Source: JAEYZS01 sp964469265 (GTDB lineage: Bacteria > Bdellovibrionota > Bdellovibrionia > Bdellovibrionales > JAEYZS01). From it: a stretch of 11,405 bases of DNA. Where the stretch lies: contig CAYXYF010000046.1 of assembly GCA_964469265.1 (NCBI GenBank), forward strand, positions 1 through 11,405. The letters are read 5' to 3'. Position 1 is the first letter of the stretch. Each line of letters opens with the position of its first letter. Positions 5,614 to 11,405 of this stretch are shown in pieces. Both the position numbers and the translations under genes were made by a program. The notes under the pieces were generated by a model. That model saw nothing but the letters and a program-made list of their open reading frames with translations, was not told the DNA's origin and did not search any database.

Positions 5614-6900
5614 TTAGAGTTGAGGAGAAGCCGCATGGGGCCTTATGATGGCTTCAACTAGGGCTGCTGAGGCGCCTGATCTGCCGCGCACGGCATCTTT
5701 AAGGTTAGTTTTGAATCCTTGAGAAGTGTCCATGTTTCTATTTTGTAAAATAGTATGGGCCATCTGTCTTCCGCTTCCAATGGAATGCGCAAAGCCCAAT
5801 TCTTGAAACAAAACCGCTTCACGGCTGTTGAGATGATACGGCCCAAAGAAGGTTTTGCACCCATGAGCGAGAGGTTCCATCACGCTATGAACTTGCCGTC
5901 TAAAGCTGCCACCCACAAAAGCCCAATCCGCCCAAGCATAGAGGTCTGCAAGGATACCCACTTGATCGATGATAAGAACTTGATTGGCGGGCCAGCTTTG
6001 TCCTTCGCTATAAAGAAGTGGCCGTATTCCTGTTCTCATAATTTGTTTTTTTAAGCGAGCAACGTGTTCATCTGTGGGCTCATGGGGTGCAATCATCACT
6101 TGGACGCGTCCTCGAATAAGATCTTTAAGAACTGGAATAATTTCTTTTTCGTCCTCAGGCCAAGTTGATCCTGCAATAAAAGTCGGATTGGCTCTTTCTT
6201 CTTTTTTACCAAGAATGTGTTCTTTAATGTAGTTGGGCTTTGCTAGTCTAGCTAAAACCTGATCATATCTGGTATCACCAGCCACGGTTATTTTTCGTTC
6301 ACTGATGAGTTGAGATAGCGCCACACGGTCTTCATCACTGACGCAAAAAATGTGAGTGAGGTGAGAGTAGAGCCATTGCATGTAACTTTTGACTAAGAAG
6401 TTATTGATCTTTGGGCTTCTTAAAGAAAGCGCCGCTGAAAACATAGATACTGGAATTTTTAAAAAGTTAGCTTGGGTTAAAAACTCAGGCCAAAGATCTG
6501 TTCGCGAAATTAAAATATGGTATGGTTTGAGTTTTGAAAGAAACTCTCGCTGAATATGGGGCAAATCCCATGGGAGAGGGCAGGCAAAGTCTACGCCAGG
6601 AAAGTTTTTAATTTGCCCTTCGTAACTCGGAGAAAAATAAGTGACCACCACATGTTGATTGGGATTTCTTTCCTTGATTTCTTTGATCACAGGTTTTGCG
6701 TATTCAAATTCTCCTGAAGCACAGTGGATAAGAATAGGGCGCTCGATATCATAGAAGTTCAGCCATGGCGGAACGCGGTTTTTGTCCTCGCGCATCCGAA
6801 TTCCCTTTTTGATTTTCGAATTGGTGTTGATGAGCAGCTTTGCTATTAATAAGCAAAGCGGATACAGCACGCGGTAAACCTCAAGATAAATAAAGCTCAT
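5614..6900 (-). CDS. waaA: 3-deoxy-D-manno-octulosonic acid (Kdo) transferase, divergent
   Basis: WaaA (KdtA) adds Kdo from CMP-Kdo to lipid A at the inner face of the cytoplasmic membrane, the first step of the LPS core. The 428-residue product has the usual length. It begins with the typical membrane anchor (residues about 3-25) and RMREDKNRVP. It has IHCASGE, whose Glu64 corresponds to the conserved family Glu, then GSTWPEDE, APHEPTDEH, and DQVGILADLYAWADWAFVGGS. Two signatures deviate: the usual ETELWPN-like segment reads SRTDLWPEF, and the usual GGHNPLE after the VGGS reads RQVHSVMEP, one residue shorter but keeping His and Glu. The ATG at 6900 overlaps the stop of the upstream GT9 gene by ATGA, so translation is probably coupled. 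The number of Kdo residues it adds cannot be told from sequence. Confidence 0.88.
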   Translation of the reverse strand: MSFIYLEVYRVLYPLCLLIAKLLINTNSKIKKGIRMREDKNRVPPWLNFYDIERPILIHCASGEFEYAKPVIKEIKERNPNQHVVVTYFSPSYEGQIKNFPGVDFACPLPWDLPHIQREFLSKLKPYHILISRTDLWPEFLTQANFLKIPVSMFSAALSLRSPKINNFLVKSYMQWLYSHLTHIFCVSDEDRVALSQLISERKITVAGDTRYDQVLARLAKPNYIKEHILGKKEERANPTFIAGSTWPEDEKEIIPVLKDLIRGRVQVMIAPHEPTDEHVARLKKQIMRTGIRPLLYSEGQSWPANQVLIIDQVGILADLYAWADWAFVGGSFRRQVHSVMEPLAHGCKTFFGPYHLNSREAVLFQELGFAHSIGSGRQMAHTILQNRNMDTSQGFKTNLKDAVRGRSGASAALVEAIIRPHAASPQL

Positions 6901-7910
6901 TTTGCACTCTCAAGCTGATGTATAACTGGGACCAGACTCGCTGGTTTTATATCAATTAAGCACTTTTTGTAAGTTTTGTTTTTACATCGCCCGCGTCCGT
7001 CCTTTGAGCACGGTCTACACCACAAGCTGATCTCCATGGTTTTTGAACTCGGTCTTGACGGAAGTCCAAAAGCGGTAGGTCCCATCAAAAAGATAACAGG
7101 AGCCCCAAGCTGGTCAGCAGCATGGGTAAGACCCGTGTCTGCTCCAACTGCGACGCTAGAGAGTTTCACCGCCGCTGCGCTCTCTAAAAGTGAAAGTTTC
7201 CCTCGAAGATTTAAAACCCGGTGCTCGTTTTCAGGAGTGACAAGTTCGTCTAAAAATTGATCTCCAGGCCCACCAAGGATAACGAAATTACGATTCTCGA
7301 GAATTGTTATAAGTTCTTTCCAGTATTCTACGGGCCAACGTTTCAATTCCCACGCAGCCGATGGTATTAAGGCAATAAAATTTGCAAACGGTATTTGAAA
7401 ACTAACCTTTTCATAAATTGGAGGCGGAATAACAAGTTGGGATTCCTTAAGAGGAATGTCTGGGATGCCCCATTTTTGTAGGGGCTTAATGTAGATATCG
7501 TGGGCTGTAAGTCGCTTCGGAAATAAATTGATACGAAAACGAAAAAGTAAAATCCTTTTGATTCGGTCCTTGCTTCGACGAAGAAAGTTTTGCGGGCGAA
7601 GAAAGAAGCCCATGATAAAAGATCGTAGATTATTGTGAGCATCATAGATATGGGTGAAATTTTCTTTTTTGAGTTGATCGATAAGTCTGAAGAGGCCCTT
7701 AATGCCATCGCGACGCTCAAGGGTCCATATCTTTTTGATGCGAGGGTTGTGCTCAAGAAGCTCTACAAAGTCGGAGCGGGTAGCCCAATGGACTTCGGCT
7801 TCAGGATGTTCTGATAAAAAAGCTTCAACGATGGAGAGCGTTTGAATGATATCTCCAAAGCTTGAGAAGCGAATAATTAGCAGTTTTGGTGAGCTTGTAT
7901 TTTTTTGCAT
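6897..7910 (-). CDS. GT9-family glycosyltransferase (LPS heptosyltransferase type)
   Basis: This is a glycosyltransferase of family 9, the family of ADP-heptose:LPS heptosyltransferases WaaC and WaaF. The 337-residue product has the GT-B layout. The N-terminal KLLIIRFSSFGDIIQTL (residues 9-25) carries Asp20, matching the conserved Asp of the SxGD motif. DAHNNLRS (90-97) takes the place of DLQGxxRS. PSAAWELKRWP at 183-193 is a nucleotide-sugar domain motif, followed by ILGGPGD (211-217) and GADTGLTHAADQLGAP (256-271). A cysteine-rich tail (Cys298, 301, 309, 317) is also seen in many WaaF-like proteins. ATG at 7910 is preferred over the TTG one codon upstream because GGAG lies five bases before the ATG. 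It overlaps waaA, which supports a role in LPS inner-core assembly. Whether it is WaaC, WaaF or a related enzyme cannot be decided here. Confidence 0.88.
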   Translation of the reverse strand: MQKNTSSPKLLIIRFSSFGDIIQTLSIVEAFLSEHPEAEVHWATRSDFVELLEHNPRIKKIWTLERRDGIKGLFRLIDQLKKENFTHIYDAHNNLRSFIMGFFLRPQNFLRRSKDRIKRILLFRFRINLFPKRLTAHDIYIKPLQKWGIPDIPLKESQLVIPPPIYEKVSFQIPFANFIALIPSAAWELKRWPVEYWKELITILENRNFVILGGPGDQFLDELVTPENEHRVLNLRGKLSLLESAAAVKLSSVAVGADTGLTHAADQLGAPVIFLMGPTAFGLPSRPSSKTMEISLWCRPCSKDGRGRCKNKTYKKCLIDIKPASLVPVIHQLESAK

Positions 7911-7951
7911 CAATTCTCCATTTAACTAAATAACTTTACCGAGATCATTCT

Positions 7952-7999
7952 TAATCTTGCCTCTGTGATGCCTGATGTTATCGGCGGTAATCTTTGCCT
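7952..7999 (+). repeat. Pair of near-identical direct repeats upstream of purM
   Basis: TAATCTTGCCT (7952-7962) and TAATCTTTGCCT (7988-7999) differ by a single inserted T and start 36 bases apart. The second copy contains the proposed purM -35 box. They could be a regulator's half-sites or a chance or duplication remnant; no known purine operator is recognised. Confidence 0.4.
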
Positions 8000-8022
8000 G
8001 TTAAAGGGTGCTCTGATATGAC
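7994..8022 (+). promoter_or_regulatory. Candidate promoter of the purMN-X-purB operon
   Basis: TTGCCT (-35, 7994-7999, four of six) and TATGAC (-10, 8017-8022, four of six) are 17 bases apart, and TGA directly before the -10 gives an extended TGn element. Transcription would start near 8029, leaving a leader of about 33 bases before the purM TTG. No purine riboswitch would fit in such a short leader and none is seen. The same 150-base gap must also hold the promoter for the divergent GT9 gene, which I could not identify convincingly. Confidence 0.45.
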
Positions 8023-8046
8023 ATAGAGGCAACTGGTACTTCATTT

Positions 8047-8059
8047 AAGAGAGGCTCTT
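8047..8059 (+). promoter_or_regulatory. purM ribosome binding site inside a small inverted repeat
   Basis: GAGG (8051-8054) lies seven bases before the TTG at 8062 and decides that start. It sits within AAGAG-AGG-CTCTT, a perfect five-base-pair inverted repeat with a three-base loop. The stem is weak and may mean little, but it could modestly limit ribosome access. Confidence 0.4.
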
Positions 8060-8061
8060 CT

Positions 8062-9066
8062 TTGAGTAATGATCTCTATAAAAAATCAGGGGTCGATGTT
8101 GAAGCTGGCGACAAACTTGTAGACTGGCTCACCCAAGACTCTGACCATATTCCAGATCAACACAAATCAAGCATCGTATCTGGCGTCGGCGGTTTTGCCT
8201 CACTTTTTCGCCTTAACACAGAGGGAATGTCTAAACCTTGTTTAGTCACTTGCACCGACGGTGTGGGAACAAAGGTGCTTCTTGCAACACAATATGAGGC
8301 TTATGAATCTGTTGCGCAAGATATGGTCGCCATGTGTGTCAATGATTTAATCACTACTGGTGCAGATCCACTTTTATTTTTAGATTATTATGCGACAGGA
8401 AAGCTTGATCTCGAAGCCGCTCAAAAGTTTTTGGCGGGCGTAAAGCGAGCGTGCTTTTTAAGTGATTGTGCTCTCGTTGGCGGTGAGACCGCAGAGATGC
8501 CTGGCGTCTATCGTGATAAGGATTTTGACTGCGCTGGATTTGCAGTTGGAATCGTGGATGAAGAAAAGCGACTTGGTCCTCATCTTGTCAAAGAGGGAGA
8601 TGTTGCCATAGGGATTTCAAGCAGCGGATTCCACAGCAATGGTTATAGTCTCTTGCGAAATGTTTTTAAAGACGATCTTGACCAATGGAAAGACGTTCTT
8701 TTGAAGCCAACTCATCTTTATGTGCGATTTGCAAAAGCTCTGAGACACATAAAGGTCAATGCCATTGCCCATATAACAGGCGGTGGTATCGAAAATATCC
8801 CTAGAGTTTTGCCAGAGAATCTGGGGCTTGAGCTGAAGCAGTGGGATTTTCCAGAAGAGTTTAAACACGTACAACGCCGCACGAAGATGTCCGATCTTGA
8901 AATGCTAAATACTTTAAATTGCGGAATTGGTTTGGTGGTCATCGCCGATAAGGCCTACGCGAGCGAGATCAAAAGGGTTGCAAAAGAGTTTAAGTTTAAG
9001 CCCTACGATATTGGAATTATTAAGCAAAGCGAGAGCAGTTTGATTTTGCCTCAGGGTGTTGTGTGA
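8062..9066 (+). CDS. purM: Phosphoribosylformylglycinamidine cyclo-ligase (AIR synthetase) PurM
   Basis: PurM uses ATP to close the imidazole ring, turning FGAM into AIR, the fifth step of purine synthesis in the cytoplasm. The 334-residue product is close to the usual ~345. Motifs run in family order: YKKSGVDVEAGDKLV (6-20), GVGGFASL (41-48), TDGVGTK (65-71), MCVNDLITTGADPL (91-104), LDYYATGKLD (107-116), GGETAEMPG (140-148), then SSGFHSNGYSLL and HITGGGIENIPRVLP. The C-terminal NCGIGLVV also fits. The start is TTG at 8062, with GAGG seven bases upstream and an N-terminus that aligns with known PurM proteins. Its stop overlaps the purN start by GTGA, so the two are probably translationally coupled. 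It is the first gene of the operon. Confidence 0.97.
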   Translation: MSNDLYKKSGVDVEAGDKLVDWLTQDSDHIPDQHKSSIVSGVGGFASLFRLNTEGMSKPCLVTCTDGVGTKVLLATQYEAYESVAQDMVAMCVNDLITTGADPLLFLDYYATGKLDLEAAQKFLAGVKRACFLSDCALVGGETAEMPGVYRDKDFDCAGFAVGIVDEEKRLGPHLVKEGDVAIGISSSGFHSNGYSLLRNVFKDDLDQWKDVLLKPTHLYVRFAKALRHIKVNAIAHITGGGIENIPRVLPENLGLELKQWDFPEEFKHVQRRTKMSDLEMLNTLNCGIGLVVIADKAYASEIKRVAKEFKFKPYDIGIIKQSESSLILPQGVV

Positions 9067-9608
9067 AGAAGAGGTGGGCCGTTTTTATTTCGGGCACGGG
9101 CTCTAATATGGCCGCAGTTTTCGAGAAAAAACATATTCCAGTATCACTTATTGTCAGTTCTTCTCCTAATGCCTACGGCTTAAAAAGAGCAAAACGCCGT
9201 TCAGTTCCGACCTTGATCTTTCATAAAGATTCACCTCAGGGCATCGCTACATGGAAAAGCTTGATTGCTGAACTAAAGAATTACAACATTGAATATATAT
9301 TGTTGGCGGGATTTATGAAGATATTACCGCTGGAGTTTTTAAAAGAGTTTGAGGGCAGAGTTTTTAATATTCATCCTAGCCTTCTTCCTCAGTATCCAGG
9401 GATAAAAAGTATTCAGCGAGCCTTTGAAGATGGAAACGACAGTGGAGTTAGCCTGCACGTTGTCGATGAAGGCGTTGATACGGGTGAAATTGTTTTGCAA
9501 CGTAGAGTTTCAAAGCAAGAAAGTTTTGAATGGTTTGAGCTGATGATTCATATTAAAGAGCATATTTCTGTTCGAAGAGCCGTTGAAACCCTATGGGAGA
9601 AGAGATGA
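9063..9608 (+). CDS. purN: Phosphoribosylglycinamide formyltransferase PurN, short form
   Basis: PurN transfers a formyl group from 10-formyltetrahydrofolate to GAR, the third step of purine synthesis. The 181-residue product is shorter than the usual 190-215. The catalytic set is intact: Asn102 and His104 in FNIHPSLLP, His132 in SLHVV and Asp139 in VDTGEI, matching E. coli Asn106, His108, His137 and Asp144. GTGSN at 11-15 binds the substrate phosphate. The missing residues fall mainly between GSN and the second strand, where a helix of the usual length is cut down (residues 16-29), and at the C-terminus. The start is GTG at 9063, overlapping the purM stop by four bases. The stop overlaps the next gene by ATGA. 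Function is confident; the reduction looks like a family variant and not damage. Confidence 0.95.
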   Translation: MKKRWAVFISGTGSNMAAVFEKKHIPVSLIVSSSPNAYGLKRAKRRSVPTLIFHKDSPQGIATWKSLIAELKNYNIEYILLAGFMKILPLEFLKEFEGRVFNIHPSLLPQYPGIKSIQRAFEDGNDSGVSLHVVDEGVDTGEIVLQRRVSKQESFEWFELMIHIKEHISVRRAVETLWEKR

Positions 9609-10912
9609 AAAAAAAGATCGTCTTGTTATCGGCATATCATCGAGCACAGTGGTTGGCCAACGAACTCCAATCAAAGGGTCATGAAGTCACTTATCTCGAT
9701 TTCTCAGACCGCCTCGGTGGTCTTAGCCCTGAAGCATGGGCATCACCATTTGGATTTTTCCAAACAACAAAGATTAATTATTCTCAAAATGTGTGGCTCA
9801 GCGAAGGTGCAGAGATCCGTAAAATTGAAAACGGATTTACATTTTTATCAGAGAAAGGCCCTCTAGAGTTCCAAGGGCCTCTGAACCGATTTAGTTATAA
9901 GCGCTATAAAGTGAACCAAGATGAGCTAGACTACTTAAGAGCGTCGGTGGGGATGAGTGATGAAGCCTATTTGAAGTTTAAAACGCATTTTTATTCTTAT
10001 TCTTTTGAAGACACATGGGTTTTACATTTTGCTCATCAACTGGCTTCTCAGACCTATTATGCCAACGCGTTTGCTATTCGGGATTCAAATCGGGCGTTGC
10101 CATTAACAGAGCCATGGTCCGTGAGAACACTTTCAAGACGAGGAGCCCAAGAAAGTTTACAGATGAGTCATGATAAGGGTGTTGATGTCGTCCACGTTAA
10201 AGCCTTAAAAGAAGTCAGTTTCAGTGGCGGAACTATTAAATCCATACAGATCGTCGATAAGAAGGACCGTGGACACACCATTAATGGAGAAGTCTTTGCA
10301 GCGTTTTTATCTCAAGAGGAACTTTTCGCCATCCATTCTAAAACCTTTGGTGAACTTTTTGATAAAGATCCTTTACGCAGTGATTGGTTTTGGACGCGTT
10401 ACAGATTCTTCACAAACCAAAACGATATCACGGAAGTCCTTCCAGCCGCATTTTGTATGATCAGTGATAGGTTCATGCCCTGGACGCATCATAACTTAGT
10501 GATGATTCATCGCGGACTTCGCTCCCATGAGTTTGTTGTATGGGCTCGGATTCCATCTAACTATAGGTTGCAACAGCGGATGTTAGATAATGTTGGCAAT
10601 GACATTAAAACAGCGTTTGAAGAAAAATTTGTCGGTCTTAAGGTCAACCAGATGGAGCTGCCTTTAGAATGTTTGGCAACGGAGTTTCAGGTTCATGCGC
10701 CTCATCTTCCAGTGTATTCGCCTTTGACACTGGAAAACTTCAGACAGCCAAAACAGAAAAATATGTTATGGTGTGGTCCCGAGGTATGGAAGCGTTTAGA
10801 CACCAGCGCGCTTTTAGAATATCAAAGCGAAATTATGATTCGAATTTTAGGTGAAGAAGATAAACAAGGAATCAAGAGGAGACGCGGACGTGATAGCGAG
10901 ATATACTCGTAA
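9605..10912 (+). CDS. Unknown protein resembling an FAD-dependent amine-oxidase/desaturase fold, without GxGxxG
   Basis: I know no named gene for this 435-residue protein. Residues 4-39 align without gaps to the FAD-binding start of the amine-oxidase/phytoene-desaturase/PPOX group. IVLL forms strand one, GHEVTYLDFSDRLGG (25-39) matches the usual GhxVxvlExxdrxGG, and Asp32 replaces the ribose-binding Glu. However, the glycines of GxGxxG are Ser9, Tyr11 and Ala14. Further segments fit the same fold: TEPWSVRTLSRRG, then GVDVVHVKALKEVSFSGG and TINGEVFAAFLSQEELFAI (about 198-248), which resemble the strand pair and 'VisAlp' segment of that family. WCGPEVWKRLDTSALLEY near the C-terminus resembles the closing FAD motif region. 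I infer a flavoprotein-like fold with altered or lost dinucleotide binding. The ATG at 9605 is preferred (GGAG five bases upstream, ATGA overlap with purN) over the ATG at 9593, which has no ribosome binding site. It overlaps purB by 23 bases, so it is part of the purine operon. No signal peptide or membrane segment is seen. Confidence 0.7.
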   Translation: MKKKIVLLSAYHRAQWLANELQSKGHEVTYLDFSDRLGGLSPEAWASPFGFFQTTKINYSQNVWLSEGAEIRKIENGFTFLSEKGPLEFQGPLNRFSYKRYKVNQDELDYLRASVGMSDEAYLKFKTHFYSYSFEDTWVLHFAHQLASQTYYANAFAIRDSNRALPLTEPWSVRTLSRRGAQESLQMSHDKGVDVVHVKALKEVSFSGGTIKSIQIVDKKDRGHTINGEVFAAFLSQEELFAIHSKTFGELFDKDPLRSDWFWTRYRFFTNQNDITEVLPAAFCMISDRFMPWTHHNLVMIHRGLRSHEFVVWARIPSNYRLQQRMLDNVGNDIKTAFEEKFVGLKVNQMELPLECLATEFQVHAPHLPVYSPLTLENFRQPKQKNMLWCGPEVWKRLDTSALLEYQSEIMIRILGEEDKQGIKRRRGRDSEIYS

Positions 10913-11405
10913 AAAAATGGCCAAAATCTGGGAAGCGGAAGCGCGTTTTCGTTATATGCTAGAAGTCGAAAAGAGCGTTGCCCGTGCCCAAGCTTCCATT
11001 GGAATTATTCCTCGCAAGGCCTCAGCGGACATTCAAAAGAAATCAAAATTTCAAATAGAACGTATCGAAGAGATTGAAGCCCAAACAAAGCATGATGTGA
11101 TTGCATTTGTAACTAACGTTGCAGAAAACGTTGGTCCTAGCGGAAAATACCTCCACTATGGTTTAACAAGCTCAGATGTTTTAGATACAGCCCTGAGCCT
11201 TCAAATGAGAGATGCAGGGGAATTGATATTAGAAGAAGTAGATAAACTTTTAATGACTCTTAAAAGATCGGCCATCCGTTATAAATCCACCCTCTGTGCG
11301 GGACGGACTCACGGAATGCATGCTGAGCCCACGACATTCGGATATAAACTAATGGGTTATGCTTTTGAACTTTTACGAAACAAAAAAAGACTTGAAGATG
11401 CCCTT
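10890..11405 (+). CDS. purB: Adenylosuccinate lyase PurB (3' end outside window)
   Basis: PurB cleaves fumarate from SAICAR and from adenylosuccinate, acting at two steps of purine synthesis. The first 172 residues are in the window; the family is about 430. The N-terminus MIARYTRKKMAKIWEAEARF is the classic bacterial PurB start. His68 (KHDVIAF), His89 (YLHYGLTSSDV) and His141 (GRTHGMHAEPTTFG) coincide with the active-site histidines at the same numbers in the Bacillus subtilis enzyme. The start is GTG at 10890, with AGGAG eight bases upstream, and it overlaps the preceding gene by 23 bases. The next in-frame ATG (10917) would remove the conserved start. It is the fourth gene of the operon. 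Confidence 0.96.
   Translation, partial: MIARYTRKKMAKIWEAEARFRYMLEVEKSVARAQASIGIIPRKASADIQKKSKFQIERIEEIEAQTKHDVIAFVTNVAENVGPSGKYLHYGLTSSDVLDTALSLQMRDAGELILEEVDKLLMTLKRSAIRYKSTLCAGRTHGMHAEPTTFGYKLMGYAFELLRNKKRLEDAL

Noticed and set aside
7367..7756. 129-codon minus-strand open frame inside the GT9 gene
   Set aside because: It is an alternative frame within a gene whose motifs continue through the same stretch; it is a shadow.
7911..7913. TTG as the first codon of the GT9 gene
   Set aside because: The adjacent ATG at 7910 has a better-spaced GGAG (five bases) and needs no rare start codon.
7935..7990. TTACCG (7936-7941) and CGGTAA (7985-7990) as an operator-like inverted repeat
   Set aside because: The six-base arms are 43 bases apart, which is expected by chance and too far for a typical dimeric operator or stable hairpin.
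9593..9595. ATG at 9593 as the start of the unknown gene between purN and purB
   Set aside because: It has no ribosome binding site; the ATG at 9605 has GGAG five bases upstream and forms a standard ATGA overlap with purN.

Overview
The window carries ordinary chromosomal housekeeping genes of a Gram-negative bacterium. Lipopolysaccharide core genes (a Kdo transferase and a GT9 heptosyltransferase-type enzyme), a predicted outer-membrane beta-barrel protein ending in Phe, and secreted proteins with Sec signal peptides all point to a two-membrane envelope. The sequence is moderately AT-rich. Gene content and style resemble the Bdellovibrionota or nearby former deltaproteobacteria, but this is an inference from general appearance. 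There is no rRNA or marker gene here to settle it. I see no mobile element, CRISPR array, tRNA or phage gene.

Layout. (1) Positions 1-2601, minus strand: yceD (DUF177), rpmF, fabH and fabD (cut by the window start). This is the widespread cluster linking ribosomal protein L32 to fatty-acid initiation, but plsX, which normally lies between rpmF and fabH, is absent. (2) Positions 2685-5277, plus strand: a secreted SH3b-plus-beta-barrel protein, then prfC (peptide chain release factor 3). (3) Positions 5253-7910, minus strand: a GT9 glycosyltransferase, overlapping waaA (Kdo transferase) by ATGA, then a small secreted six-cysteine protein whose 3' end overlaps the 3' end of prfC. (4) Positions 8062-11405, plus strand: a tightly packed purine operon, purM-purN-unknown-purB (cut by the window end). 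Each gene overlaps the next, so the genes are probably translationally coupled.

The least ordinary item is the unknown 435-residue gene between purN and purB. Its N-terminus aligns without gaps to the FAD-binding Rossmann segment of amine-oxidase/phytoene-desaturase-type flavoproteins, and later segments also match that family. However, all three glycines of the GxGxxG dinucleotide loop are replaced (Ser9, Tyr11, Ala14). It may be a flavoprotein-fold protein that has lost or altered cofactor binding and sits in a purine operon.

A second theme is transcription and translation starts. The best promoter found, in front of yceD, would start the mRNA within 0-3 bases of the ATG, and no Shine-Dalgarno is visible, so yceD is a good candidate for a leaderless mRNA. 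The divergent SH3b gene and prfC show weaker hints of the same arrangement. Five genes (fabH, prfC, purM, purN, purB) appear to use TTG or GTG starts.
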